Origin: Bacteroidota bacterium
GTDB lineage: Bacteria; Bacteroidota; Ignavibacteria; UBA10030; UBA8401
Assembly: GCA_021796275.1 (NCBI GenBank)
Contig: JAJYOI010000011.1
Coordinates: 1 to 50,715 of the forward strand
Length of the DNA stretch: 50,715 bases
Direction of reading: 5' to 3'
The translations under genes were made by a program, and so were the position numbers. How positions within the stretch are numbered: position 1 is the stretch's first letter; every line of letters starts with the position of its first letter. The notes under the pieces are model-generated. The model saw only the letters and a list, made by a program, of their open reading frames with translations, did no database searches and had not been told where the DNA came from. This document shows positions 17,092-26,733 of the stretch, in pieces.

Positions 17092-18642
17092 ATGCCGGAA
17101 TACAATTCAAAAATGTTCGTCATCAGTAAACTTCCAGCCTTCTTCCTTCTTATTCTTCTCATGGGTTTTCATAGTGGCATTTCCTCTACAGGAAAAGAAA
17201 AATCCCAAGGGACGGTAGCATCTCCTGAAACGACCGCGAGATATTTTCCCATCATTGCTGATGACATCATCAAAACTGTTTACACAGCCAACGGTTCTGC
17301 GTCAATTCCTTCGCAAGATACTCTTTATTATTTTCTCAGTAAAGTTAAAGATGCAAACTTTAATCTTGTCATTGCTAATCTAACCCCAATTAGTCCTTTC
17401 GAGACGACCGATCAATATTACGAAAACTTCTTTTCCACCCTTTCTAAACTTAACCCTAGCACTGATCATGCTGCTTTGAACGTTATTGTCTATGATGCAC
17501 GAATTAAAGAGGCAAACAATTTTCAGTTCCCTGCGATAATTAAGAAATATTATGACAGGTCCGAGGTGTACGGAATTTATTATGATGAACCGCGTCTACG
17601 AGACTTTGATCGCCTTGCAAGTTTGAGAGAGATCTTCAAGAAAAACCATGCGCGCACGCACAAAGCTGGGCAGACGCTGTTTGTAAACCTTTTCGGAGTT
17701 AATGCCGTGAGGGATTATGTTAACTATCTTGACCAATGGATTGATCAGGGACATCCTGAAGTGCTAAGTTTCGATAATTATTCAGTCTGGGACGATCAGC
17801 GTGCCAAGAAATTCGGAGATGGTATTGGTGCGGACTGGGGAAGAGATTTCTTTTTGAATCTCGAGATTTTTCGACGTAAATCAATTGAGTACAATATGCC
17901 GTTTTGGACTTGGGTTTCAGTGCATCAAAGTTGGAGCAGCTATTCTCATAGATATTATAGGCATTCTACCGTGTCTGATCTCCGTTTCCAAGTGTATTCT
18001 TCCTTAGCTTATGGGGCTACAGGTATTCTGTATTATCGTTTTTGGAATGCACCGATTGAACATAATCAAAATGGTTGGCATGAAGGTGAAGCGATTTTAG
18101 GATACAATGGAAAAGTTACGGATTTATTTCAACCCGTAGCGGAATTAAACAAAGAGGTAAAAGCAATTGGAGCTTTGCTCTTGCATCTTCATTCGGTTGG
18201 CGTTTATCACAGCACGAATGATTTTCCGAAGCAAGACGGGGTGGTACCAGCGTTACCATTAGAACCCTTGTACACGGCAGGCAAAGAGTCGTATGGCATT
18301 AAGTTGCTTAAATGGTCAAACGAATCCTTGCTGACAAAAGAAGAGTTGAAAGATAAAATAGTTCTTTCGTTGGGTAACGAAGCGGGTTTGGTGGGAATTT
18401 TTCGGTATGATGAGACGAGGCAATATTACTTCATGCTTGTAAATAAAGACAGGCACAATAGTCAAATTTTCCATGTGGTTTTAGATTCTCAAAAATGTAG
18501 CGTTAGCGGCAAACAAATTGTAATCAAAAACGTACGAACGAATATGCAAATGACGACTCAATTAAATAAAGATGGGGAGATTATGTTTAATGCTCTTTTG
18601 CGACCCGGCGATGGGCTTTTATTTGTTGTTGATTCCAAATAG
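17092..18642 (+). CDS. Secreted glycoside-hydrolase-like TIM-barrel protein
   Basis: The 516 residues start with a signal peptide (about residues 12-31, FVISKLPAFFLLILLMGFHSG). The body reads like a beta/alpha barrel of the GH-A or GH13/42-like type: NLVIANLTPISPF, VYGIYYDEPRLRDF with a conserved-looking Asp-Glu pair at the end of a strand, VLSFDNYSVWD, PFWTWVSVHQSW, and YGATGILYYRFW. A beta-sandwich C-terminal domain ending in ALLRPGDGLLFVV is typical after such barrels. I cannot assign a GH family. Its place inside the assembly locus suggests a role in trimming or turnover of the polysaccharide. Confidence 0.65.
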   Translation: MPEYNSKMFVISKLPAFFLLILLMGFHSGISSTGKEKSQGTVASPETTARYFPIIADDIIKTVYTANGSASIPSQDTLYYFLSKVKDANFNLVIANLTPISPFETTDQYYENFFSTLSKLNPSTDHAALNVIVYDARIKEANNFQFPAIIKKYYDRSEVYGIYYDEPRLRDFDRLASLREIFKKNHARTHKAGQTLFVNLFGVNAVRDYVNYLDQWIDQGHPEVLSFDNYSVWDDQRAKKFGDGIGADWGRDFFLNLEIFRRKSIEYNMPFWTWVSVHQSWSSYSHRYYRHSTVSDLRFQVYSSLAYGATGILYYRFWNAPIEHNQNGWHEGEAILGYNGKVTDLFQPVAELNKEVKAIGALLLHLHSVGVYHSTNDFPKQDGVVPALPLEPLYTAGKESYGIKLLKWSNESLLTKEELKDKIVLSLGNEAGLVGIFRYDETRQYYFMLVNKDRHNSQIFHVVLDSQKCSVSGKQIVIKNVRTNMQMTTQLNKDGEIMFNALLRPGDGLLFVVDSK

Positions 18643-18651
18643 GTTGATGTT

Positions 18652-20112
18652 ATGAGTTTTCGTGTGAAATCGCTCAAAGGTTTGATATGGAATCATTTTG
18701 CCAGATTGTTGGATTATGGTCTCGCATATTTCTTGTCGGTTCTATTTGCTCGTCGGCTAGGAGCCACGGACTATGGCGTGTATGTAACGATGATGGGGAT
18801 TGCCTCTTTTATTCTTATAATTGGTGGGGTAGGTCTTGATGAGACTCTGAATAAGTTTATTTCGCAACTTTACTCAGAGCAAAAGTTTGATGAAATAAGG
18901 TTCGTTACCAGCCGTTTGTTGGTGCTACGGGTTATGGTAATGATGTTGCTGTGCTTTGCCATTTTTCTCTTGAGAAGTCCATTGAGTGTTCTGTTTCATA
19001 ATGAGCAAGTTGCCCAATATGTTTCAGTGTTGGTGTTTTATATTTTTTCGCAGGGCCTTGTTAATTTTTTTTCTAATATTTATACTGCACAATTGCGAAC
19101 TTATTACGTTTTAGTTATCAATGTTGCCGGAAAAATTCTGAATATAGGTATATCCCTCTTTTTGTTGTCAATGCAATACAAGCTTACCTCGATTTTTTTT
19201 CTTTTTTCTGTAGTCAGCTTTCTATCGTTAGCAGTCTATGTTTTTGGTGTTCGAAAAAGTGTAGCGGGGAAGCAATCAAGTGTTGTAATGAGACCTATCT
19301 ATAATTTTACTCTTGTTACGTGGTTCAACGCTTTTTTAGCTTTAGCACTTGGTCGGTATTCAGACATTCTCCTATTAGGTTTCTTTTTAGGTACTACTGC
19401 TCAAACTGGTTTTTATGATGTCGCATTCTCTCTCACTACACTTGTCGACTATACATTTACTGTAGGACTTGTTGGGGTTTGGCTATCAGTTATTTCTGAA
19501 CTAGCCTTAAAGAATCAGTCCAGGCTTGCAGGGATGCGTGCGCGCCTCATTCAGTATCAACAATTTTTTATATTTCCGGCAGGGTTTTTCTGCCTTCTTT
19601 ATCCAGAGCGCATAATTACTATTTTCTTTTCTACGAAGTATCTTTCAGCGGTTCCTTTGTTCAGGGTATATCTTTCATTTTTGCTTTTGTCTATTTTTTT
19701 TGGAAACCGGGAGAACCTTGGTTTTTTACTTGCCATAGGTAAGCAAAATGTGGCAATCTTCAGTCGGACGGTTATTGGATGCATAAATGTTGTTTTGAAT
19801 TGGTTTATCATCCCAAAATATGGCGCAATAGGTGCTATTTTTTCGACAGGTTTTTGCGCCCTTGTTAGCAATGGCGTAGAATTCATGATTGCCTCCCACT
19901 TTATTGGAAAGCAATATAATGCTGTCTTTACCTTAAAAGTGTTGCTCGTTACTTTAACGTGTTTAGGGATCACAAGTTTCATTCCCGTTCATTCGTTTAG
20001 TGCTTTCGCAATGAATGGGATTAGCTATTTAATTTTTATTATTGTTGGTTATCAACTTTTGAAAGTGTTTGATTTTTCTCCTCGCGCATTAGAAAAATCT
20101 CTGGGAATGTGA
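18652..20112 (+). CDS. Polysaccharide repeat-unit flippase (Wzx-like, MOP superfamily)
   Basis: 486 residues with 12-14 predicted membrane helices and the N-terminal Wzx pattern SLKGLIWNHFARLLDYGLAY and FARRLGATDYGVYV. It should flip undecaprenyl-linked repeat units across the inner membrane. It overlaps the next methyltransferase if that gene uses its GTG start. A second flippase of the same superfamily is at 33038-34522. Confidence 0.88.
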   Translation: MSFRVKSLKGLIWNHFARLLDYGLAYFLSVLFARRLGATDYGVYVTMMGIASFILIIGGVGLDETLNKFISQLYSEQKFDEIRFVTSRLLVLRVMVMMLLCFAIFLLRSPLSVLFHNEQVAQYVSVLVFYIFSQGLVNFFSNIYTAQLRTYYVLVINVAGKILNIGISLFLLSMQYKLTSIFFLFSVVSFLSLAVYVFGVRKSVAGKQSSVVMRPIYNFTLVTWFNAFLALALGRYSDILLLGFFLGTTAQTGFYDVAFSLTTLVDYTFTVGLVGVWLSVISELALKNQSRLAGMRARLIQYQQFFIFPAGFFCLLYPERIITIFFSTKYLSAVPLFRVYLSFLLLSIFFGNRENLGFLLAIGKQNVAIFSRTVIGCINVVLNWFIIPKYGAIGAIFSTGFCALVSNGVEFMIASHFIGKQYNAVFTLKVLLVTLTCLGITSFIPVHSFSAFAMNGISYLIFIIVGYQLLKVFDFSPRALEKSLGM

Positions 20113-20120
20113 GATTGTGT

Positions 20121-20954
20121 ATGCATAATAAATTGGTGGAATTCAATGTACATCCATTATTACGAAAACTTCTTGCACACCATGAGTTTTCTCAATCTGA
20201 AGAAACGCACATTGCCTTAGAAGTGCTCCGACAGCGGTTACCACAGGATGAGTTTTCAATTTCTCAATGGGCTGTTGGTCTGGATTACTATAGGGAACGC
20301 ATTGCCGCACTTAATGTTGCCCCAAAAGTTTGTGTAGATTATGGATGTGGCTGTGGAAATTGGTCAATCGCTGCGGCGCGGATATTTGACGAGGTTATTG
20401 GGATAGATAAAAATGTGGAGCGTATAGTTATTGCGCAAGAAATTGCACAAAGGTTGAATATACATAATGTTACTTTCTTGCACGGTAACTCTATAAGGAT
20501 GTTCCCTCAATTGGAAAAATTGTCGGTGTCTTGTGTGTTAGCATTCAATGTTCTGCCATTTTCGCTCGAACGCCTTAAAATTCTTGATTCACTCTGTACG
20601 CTTCTCAAAAATAATGGCCGGATGCTTATTTCGTTCAATGAAGTAGGTGTTTTGCCATATTACTTTTTATCTGGCTTATATTCATTAGATTTAAATCGTC
20701 TGAAGGAGTTCGCTTTGATGATCGGATATAATTTTTTTCACTTCATGGTGAGAAGAACAAATCAATGTGAAAAAACCTACGGATGGATTAATACTAATAG
20801 CTTTATGCAAATTCTTCGTGAACGTAAACTAATACCGGTTTGGTGTAATTGGGATAGTGATATTGGTGAGAGTTATAAACCACTCTTTCCCTTACGCTAT
20901 TTAGGATTTCCTTTTTTTCAAGAGGTGCTTGTTGAAAAGAGAAAATCTTGTTGA
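20121..20954 (+). CDS. Class I SAM-dependent methyltransferase
   Basis: 278 residues. CVDYGCGCGNWSIAAARIFDEVIGIDKN is methyltransferase motif I and the acidic end of strand beta-2 (about residues 70-97), and NVTFLHGNS and VLAFNVLPFSLERLKIL fit motifs II/III. The substrate is unknown; context suggests a sugar of the polysaccharide. The alternative GTG start at 20109 would overlap the flippase stop (GTGA), a coupling pattern used elsewhere in the window. I chose ATG 20121 as the conservative start. Confidence 0.75.
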   Translation: MHNKLVEFNVHPLLRKLLAHHEFSQSEETHIALEVLRQRLPQDEFSISQWAVGLDYYRERIAALNVAPKVCVDYGCGCGNWSIAAARIFDEVIGIDKNVERIVIAQEIAQRLNIHNVTFLHGNSIRMFPQLEKLSVSCVLAFNVLPFSLERLKILDSLCTLLKNNGRMLISFNEVGVLPYYFLSGLYSLDLNRLKEFALMIGYNFFHFMVRRTNQCEKTYGWINTNSFMQILRERKLIPVWCNWDSDIGESYKPLFPLRYLGFPFFQEVLVEKRKSC

Positions 20955-20999
20955 GTACATTTAAAGATTGTAAAAAGCAAATTAATCAAGAAGATTTAT

Positions 21000-21758
21000 A
21001 TGAATTATATAATACTTGCATACCATCGTGTTTTGCCTCTTAAAGAGGCAATCAATCAAGGTGCTCTCTCCGTCACGATTGAAAATTTCAGGTGGCAGCT
21101 CCAGCATTTTATTCGAAAAGGGTGGATTTCTTTAACACTCTCTGAATTCTATGAAAAATATGTTGCTGTCGGGAAAGTTCCCTATAATGTTTTTGTAGTG
21201 ACTTTTGATGACGGTTATGAAGATAATTATTTTTATGCTTTTCCCGTGCTGAAGGAATTCGATGTGAAAGCAACAATATTTTTGACGTATGATTTTTTAT
21301 TTAATCATAAACAAAGGACGACTCAATTTTCAAAGATTCATAAAGCTCTTTCTATTCAAGAAATTAGGGAAATGCATGACGAAAAAATTGAATTTGGTTC
21401 GCATACAGTTACTCATCCGCACCTGACAAGTGTTCCTCAAGCTAAAGCACAAGAGGAGGTATATCAATCTAGACTTCTGTTAGAAGAAATTTTGCAGTTA
21501 CCCATCGAATCCTTTTGTTATCCTTATGGTGATACAAATGAAGAGGTGATTTCTTATGTTAGAGAAGCTGGTTATAAGGTTGGTGTCGTAACTCCTCCCA
21601 GGGTAGGTGTTCCTGTTTCGCAGTATACTCTTCGGCGTATCGGTGTTTATCTCACAACCTCAAAGATAAAATTTTTGTTTAAGTGTACTTCGTTATATTA
21701 TCGAATTCGTGAACATGCTATTAAAAATAATGCGGAAACTTTTTGGGCAAAGAAATAA
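21000..21758 (+). CDS. Polysaccharide deacetylase (NodB homology domain, CE4)
   Basis: 252 residues. The CE4 motifs are in order: TFDDGYEDNY with the catalytic base Asp and metal Asp (about residues 67-76), SHTVTHPHL with the two metal histidines (about 136-144), and CYPYGDTNEE (about 176-185). It probably removes N-acetyl groups from amino sugars. No signal peptide is apparent, so it may act on cytoplasmic or membrane-linked intermediates. Its stop overlaps the following glycosyltransferase start (TAATG). Confidence 0.88.
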   Translation: MNYIILAYHRVLPLKEAINQGALSVTIENFRWQLQHFIRKGWISLTLSEFYEKYVAVGKVPYNVFVVTFDDGYEDNYFYAFPVLKEFDVKATIFLTYDFLFNHKQRTTQFSKIHKALSIQEIREMHDEKIEFGSHTVTHPHLTSVPQAKAQEEVYQSRLLLEEILQLPIESFCYPYGDTNEEVISYVREAGYKVGVVTPPRVGVPVSQYTLRRIGVYLTTSKIKFLFKCTSLYYRIREHAIKNNAETFWAKK

Positions 21759-22867
21759 TGTCAATTAAAGTGCTTCATTGCATCACGGGCATTGACCTAG
21801 GTGGGGCTGAACAGCTTTTACTTTCTACGGTGAGGAAATTAGATAAAGAAAAATTTAATATTTCCGTTTGCTATTTTAAAGGAAAGGGTGCACTACGCGC
21901 GGAGTTTGAATCTACCGGTGTGCGAGTTTTCTTCTTGGGAGATTACTCTCACTGGACAATTGGAAAAGCAATTGCTCTTGGTTGTTTACTTAGTGAACTT
22001 TCTCCAGAAATAGTGCATACACATCTGATTTTAGCTACTATTGTTGGTAGGATAATTGCTTGGTATTCCAAGGTTCCTGTTATAGTGACAACAGAACACA
22101 ACATCTCAAATTGGCAGAAAAAATATTTTTTACTTTTTTCTATCTACAAGATTACGACGATGTTTACTGATAAAATTTTTGCCATCTCTGAAGCTGTAAA
22201 AAAACAGCTTATCATGAAAGGTAAAATTAAGAGCGAGAAGATCACTGTTTTATATGATGGCGTTGATTTATCAATTTTTGACCCAAAGTTAATTCTGGAA
22301 CAATCTCATTATGCCGACAGTGCTTATCCGATTATCGGGTGCATTAGTCGGCTGGATCAAAGAAAGGGAATTCGATTTTTGATCGAAGCTATAACAATAC
22401 TGAAATCGCAATATCCACATATCAAGCTCATTATTGTAGGAGATGGAAAAGAGCGCCAGAGGTTAGAATCCATGGCTACTGAACATGAGGTTACTGAAAA
22501 TGTTTTTTTTACAGGCGAGCAAAAGAATGTTATACCATATTTTCAAATGTTCGATATATTTGTCCTTCCCTCTCTTTCAGAAGGCCTTTCTGTTTCTTTG
22601 ATTGAGGCTATGGCTATGAAAAAAACGATTATAGCGACCAATGTTGGCGGTATTCCGGAGGTAGTTGCGAATGGGAAAGAAGGGATTCTAGTGCCCCCTG
22701 GGCAAGCGAATGAAATTGCCAGCGCAATCGCTTACTTACTGAAAAATGCAAAACGCGCCAATTTAATGAAAGTAGCTGCTCGGAAAAAAGTAGAAAGAAA
22801 ATTCAATTTGGATATACTTGTAAAGAAGTTAGAAAATTTCTATGAGACATTAGTGCTTGAACAATAA
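21758..22867 (+). CDS. Glycosyltransferase family 4
   Basis: GT-B fold retaining glycosyltransferase of 369 residues. The N-terminal nucleotide-independent half begins IKVLHCITGIDLGGAEQLL. The C-terminal half has ISRLDQRKGIRFLIEA and the EX7E motif in SLSEGLSVSLIEAMAMKK. The start ATG is one base into the deacetylase stop. It should add one sugar to the lipid-linked repeat unit; donor and acceptor are not readable. Confidence 0.88.
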   Translation: MSIKVLHCITGIDLGGAEQLLLSTVRKLDKEKFNISVCYFKGKGALRAEFESTGVRVFFLGDYSHWTIGKAIALGCLLSELSPEIVHTHLILATIVGRIIAWYSKVPVIVTTEHNISNWQKKYFLLFSIYKITTMFTDKIFAISEAVKKQLIMKGKIKSEKITVLYDGVDLSIFDPKLILEQSHYADSAYPIIGCISRLDQRKGIRFLIEAITILKSQYPHIKLIIVGDGKERQRLESMATEHEVTENVFFTGEQKNVIPYFQMFDIFVLPSLSEGLSVSLIEAMAMKKTIIATNVGGIPEVVANGKEGILVPPGQANEIASAIAYLLKNAKRANLMKVAARKKVERKFNLDILVKKLENFYETLVLEQ

Positions 22868-22961
22868 GGAGCTATTTCATCATAAGTTTACCCAGAGAAG
22901 AGGGAAAATTTTCTTTCTAGAAATTTAGGATAGGTGAATTTTATTTACGGAGAAAAATTGT

Positions 22962-23906
22962 ATGGCAAGATACTTAGTAACTGGAGGAGCAGGCTTTATT
23001 GGTTCCAATATTGTTGGTGAACTCGTAAGACAAGGAGAGAAGGTACGTGTTATTGATAATTTTTCTACCGGATTACGTGAAAACTTAATTTCTTTTAAGA
23101 AACAAGTGGAAGTTGTGGAAGGCAGTTTGACTGACTTAGAGACCGTTCGCTTAGCGGTCAAAGGTGTTAACTATGTTCTACATCAAGGGGCATTGCCTTC
23201 AGTGCCGCGGTCAATAGAACAACCACTCAATACTAATGATGTAAATGTCGTTGGCACACTGAACGTGCTTGTTGCGAGCAAAGATGAGAAAGTTGAACGT
23301 GTTGTTGTAGCTTCTTCTTCATCTGTATATGGAAATTCCTCAGTGATGCCAAAGGTTGAAAATATGATGCCGATGCCACTTTCTCCTTATGCTGTTTCGA
23401 AGTTGACTTGTGAGTACTATGCGAAAGTATTTTTTGATCTCTATGGACTCCAAACAGTAGCATTACGCTACTTCAATGTGTTTGGGCCGAAGCAAAACCC
23501 AAACTCCCAATACTCTGCGGTAATACCGCGGTTCATCAAAGCGATGATAAACGGTAATTCGCCTATAATTTATGGAGATGGGTCTCAATCCAGAGATTTT
23601 AGCTTTGTTGAGAACGTTGTAAATGCAAACTTGCTTACAGTTAAGAAAAATGACTTAGGGGGGCAAGTAATAAATATTGCCTGTCAAGAGGCTCACTCTT
23701 TACTTGACCTTGTAACGGTTTTGAATTCTATTCTAGGAACAAGCATTGTCCCAGAATTTGAACCTTCAAGGGCGGGAGATGTAAAACACTCATTAGCAAA
23801 TATTTCATTTGCAAAGAAAGTGTTAGGTTATATTCCCATGATTGGTTGGGAGGAGGGACTTAGGCGAACAGTTCAGTGGTATCAGGAAAAAGAAGGGGTG
23901 CAATGA
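22962..23906 (+). CDS. NAD-dependent sugar-nucleotide epimerase (WbpP/UDP-GlcNAc 4-epimerase type)
   Basis: 314-residue extended [12 protein letters not shown] (residues 8-16) binds NAD, SSSSVYG and YAVSK (Tyr and Lys of the catalytic set) follow. HQGALPSVPRSIEQP is the segment typical of the WbpP/TviC group of UDP-HexNAc 4-epimerases rather than GalE proper. RYFNVFGPKQNPNSQYSAVIP also fits that group. It likely provides UDP-GalNAc or a related sugar. A 94-base gap precedes it with ribosome site ACGGAGA. The end overlaps the next gene by ATGA. Confidence 0.85.
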   Translation: MARYLVTGGAGFIGSNIVGELVRQGEKVRVIDNFSTGLRENLISFKKQVEVVEGSLTDLETVRLAVKGVNYVLHQGALPSVPRSIEQPLNTNDVNVVGTLNVLVASKDEKVERVVVASSSSVYGNSSVMPKVENMMPMPLSPYAVSKLTCEYYAKVFFDLYGLQTVALRYFNVFGPKQNPNSQYSAVIPRFIKAMINGNSPIIYGDGSQSRDFSFVENVVNANLLTVKKNDLGGQVINIACQEAHSLLDLVTVLNSILGTSIVPEFEPSRAGDVKHSLANISFAKKVLGYIPMIGWEEGLRRTVQWYQEKEGVQ

Positions 23907-25117
23907 TACCGAATTCTGATGCGATAAACAGCCGTAGTGCATTTCCTAAAAGAATCAAAGTTCTGCACATAATTACTGTATTCAGTATCGGCGGTGCTAC
24001 AGAAAATACATTATTCACAGTAGAAGGTTTGAAAAGCTTGGGATATGATGTGAGCATTCTGACAGGGCCTAATATACCATCAGAAGGTAGTCTTTTTAAA
24101 GCTGCATGGCAGAGTGAAGTAAATGTTACCGTAATCAATGAATTGCGTCGAAGCATACATCCTTTCTACGATGTTATTGCCTTTTTTGAAATTTTCAAAA
24201 TAATTCGTAAAGGTAAATTCCATATTGTTCATACACATAGCTCAAAAGCAGGATTGTTGGGAAGACTCGCTGCGCGATGTGCTCGCACTCCTATTATTAT
24301 TCACACTATTCATGGCTTACCTTTTCACAAATATCAAAACAAGCTTATTCATTTTTTGTTTATTTTCGCAGAAAAAGTAGGTACAGCAATTTCTGATAAG
24401 GTTGTGACTGTGACCAACACAATCATTGATGAAATGCTTACAGCAGGCATTAGCAGAAGAAACAAATTCGTTATGATAAGAAGTGGTTTCTTTGTAGAGC
24501 GATTTATGAAGCAAGATGATATGAGGCAAGAGTTAAAAGAAAAACTCGGTCTTTTGAAGGACAATATTGTCGTTGGTAAAGTTGCCCGGTTTTCGTTGCT
24601 TAAAGGGTATAATTATATTATTGAAGCAATACCAGAAATTGTGAAACAAGTCCCAAAAGTGATGTTTCTTTTTGTTGGAAGTGGAGAGTTGGAGCAAGAA
24701 ATGAGGCAACGTGCGAAAGAATTGGGAATTAGTAATTATATAATCTTTGCTGGACTTGTAGAGCAGGAAAAGATGCCTTATTATATTTCGATTATGGATG
24801 TGGTTGTACATACATCACTGCTTGAGGGACTAGCACGTGTTCTCCCGCAAGCTTTGGCGGCAGGTAAACCTGTCGTTTCTTTTGATATCAATGGTGTACA
24901 TGAGGTTGTTATTGAAGGCAAAACTGGCTATCTCGTTGACCCTGAAAGCCCTAAACAGCTTGTCAAAGCGATAGTTAACCTTATCAATAATCCTCAATTA
25001 GCTCAAGAACTCGGTGCAAATGGTGCTGAGTTTGTGAAAGAAAGTTGGACTGTTTCAGCTATGGTCGATGAGATTCACAAGGTGTATTGCCAACTACTAA
25101 AAGAAAAGAAATTATAA
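23903..25117 (+). CDS. Glycosyltransferase family 4
   Basis: 404 residues, GT-B fold. KRIKVLHIITVFSIGGATENTLF opens the first Rossmann domain, VHTHSSKAGLLGRLAA and HTIHGLPFH are typical of capsule GT4 enzymes, and KVARFSLLKGYNYIIEA plus SLLEGLARVLPQALAAGKPVV form the donor site. The EX7E motif reads E-x7-Q, with the second Glu replaced by Gln, which I believe also occurs in this subgroup. The start ATG overlaps the epimerase stop (ATGA). It is the last gene of the AT-rich middle section; a 196-base non-coding gap follows. Confidence 0.87.
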   Translation: MIPNSDAINSRSAFPKRIKVLHIITVFSIGGATENTLFTVEGLKSLGYDVSILTGPNIPSEGSLFKAAWQSEVNVTVINELRRSIHPFYDVIAFFEIFKIIRKGKFHIVHTHSSKAGLLGRLAARCARTPIIIHTIHGLPFHKYQNKLIHFLFIFAEKVGTAISDKVVTVTNTIIDEMLTAGISRRNKFVMIRSGFFVERFMKQDDMRQELKEKLGLLKDNIVVGKVARFSLLKGYNYIIEAIPEIVKQVPKVMFLFVGSGELEQEMRQRAKELGISNYIIFAGLVEQEKMPYYISIMDVVVHTSLLEGLARVLPQALAAGKPVVSFDINGVHEVVIEGKTGYLVDPESPKQLVKAIVNLINNPQLAQELGANGAEFVKESWTVSAMVDEIHKVYCQLLKEKKL

Positions 25118-25313
25118 GTCATGTTATGCACTTTGCAAAAAAAGCTCCTGAAGCAATAAGGTCATCATGCCTGAATGCTTTGATCGGGTGTTCATCGTAT
25201 GGATTCGAGCCTAAAACTTGTTCCGAAGGGATGCTTTTGGGATGGGAATGGCGTGTGCTCTTTTGTGCTTTTGTGTAGCATGACTTCTTAACAGAAAACT
25301 GATTAGGTAATTC

Positions 25314-26708
25314 ATGACCAGTAAATTCGACATAAAGAACCTTGCAATAGATTTCCTTACAATTAACATCGCGTGGTCGCTCTACTTTTTTTTGAGGATA
25401 TCTACGGCAATCGCGCCGATGTCGGCAAAGCCGGATTTCTGGTTTCCCATGCTTTTTGTGTATGTGTACTGGCTGGTAATTTTTTTCTTTTACGGCTTGT
25501 ACCGCTCTTGGCATGCCGCTTCACGGACCGATGAGTTCCTTACTATTCTCAAAGCTGTCAGCGTCGGCTGTCTTGTCCTTTTTTTTGTTATTTTTCTCAA
25601 TGACACAAACGTACAAACAGATTTGCGCTGGCGCCTTATCATCCTTATCTATTGGGGCATCATGCTTCTTGCCGTTGGTTCAGGGCGCGTATTGTACCGC
25701 ACCGCTCGCAGGCGCCTTCTCGAATCAGGTATGGGACGACGCAATACAGTCATCGTTGGATGGAATAAAAAGGGGCTCGATCTTTTTGATCTCGTTCAGC
25801 AACATCCGGCACTCGGATATAACATAGTGGGCTTTGTTAAAGTTGATAAGAAAAAAGCAGGAACAACACACAGGGGTGCTGAAATATTAGGAACTGTAGA
25901 AAATCTTCCTGCAATTATTTCTGCTCGTGACATCAAGGAAGTTCTTATTGCCCTCGAATCGGCTGACCACAACAAGCTGCTTGAAGTGATCAGTTGCTGT
26001 AATGGTCATGATGTGAGTATGAAGATCATGCCGGATATGTACGACATCATCAGCGGGCAGGCGCGCACAAATCAGATTTACGGGTTTCCGCTTATTGAAA
26101 TTATGCCGCAGATCATGCAGCCGTGGGAAGAAAGTGCAAAGCGGCTGATGGATATTGCCGCTTCATTTGTAGTTCTTCTTCTTTCTACACCGCTATGGCT
26201 TATTATTGCTATTACAATTAAATTTGATTCAAAGGGACCGATTGTGTACAGTCAGGAACGTGTTGGAAAAGATGAAGAGATTTTCAAGATGCATAAATTC
26301 CGTTCGATGCGAGACGATGCAGAGAAGAGCACCGGGCCTGTGTGGGCTCCGGTTAATGATTCACGTGTCACTCGTGTTGGCAGATTTCTTCGGAATACGC
26401 GTCTCGACGAAATTCCGCAATTCATTAACGTGCTTCGCGGCGAAATGAGTTTAGTGGGACCGCGGCCCGAACGCCCGTATTTTGTCGAGATGTTGTCGAA
26501 AGAAATTCCTCTCTATCACCGTCGGTTGAAAGTTCGTCCCGGAATTACCGGCTGGGCGCAAGTGAAGCAAGGATATGACCGCTCTATCGACGACGTGCGT
26601 TCGAAAGTACGGTACGATTTATTTTATATTGAAAATATGTCGCTTCGCATGGATATAAAAATTCTTCTCTATACATTTTATGTGATGTTAGCAGGGAAAG
26701 GTCATTGA
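25314..26708 (+). CDS. Polyprenyl-phosphate sugar-1-phosphate transferase (WcaJ/WbaP family, initiating enzyme)
   Basis: 464 residues. Four to five N-terminal membrane helices (to about residue 135) are followed by a CoA_binding_3-type Rossmann domain (NTVIVGWNKKGLDLF onward), a further membrane helix at about 280-305, and the catalytic bacterial sugar transferase domain. The catalytic features are intact: KMHKFRSMR, the Asp365-Glu366 dyad in RLDEIPQ, MSLVGPRPERP, RPGITGWAQV. It should transfer a sugar phosphate to undecaprenyl phosphate to start each repeat unit. It marks the return to the flanking base composition. Confidence 0.93.
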   Translation: MTSKFDIKNLAIDFLTINIAWSLYFFLRISTAIAPMSAKPDFWFPMLFVYVYWLVIFFFYGLYRSWHAASRTDEFLTILKAVSVGCLVLFFVIFLNDTNVQTDLRWRLIILIYWGIMLLAVGSGRVLYRTARRRLLESGMGRRNTVIVGWNKKGLDLFDLVQQHPALGYNIVGFVKVDKKKAGTTHRGAEILGTVENLPAIISARDIKEVLIALESADHNKLLEVISCCNGHDVSMKIMPDMYDIISGQARTNQIYGFPLIEIMPQIMQPWEESAKRLMDIAASFVVLLLSTPLWLIIAITIKFDSKGPIVYSQERVGKDEEIFKMHKFRSMRDDAEKSTGPVWAPVNDSRVTRVGRFLRNTRLDEIPQFINVLRGEMSLVGPRPERPYFVEMLSKEIPLYHRRLKVRPGITGWAQVKQGYDRSIDDVRSKVRYDLFYIENMSLRMDIKILLYTFYVMLAGKGH

Positions 26709-26733
26709 TCTTCTTGGTAAGGAAATTTTTCGC

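Noticed and set aside
25118..25313. 63-residue plus-strand frame and short CTTTTGTG direct repeat in the gap before the WcaJ-type gene
   Set aside because: Most of the frame is a read-through of the preceding gene's tail in another phase, and the repeat is only two copies of eight bases.
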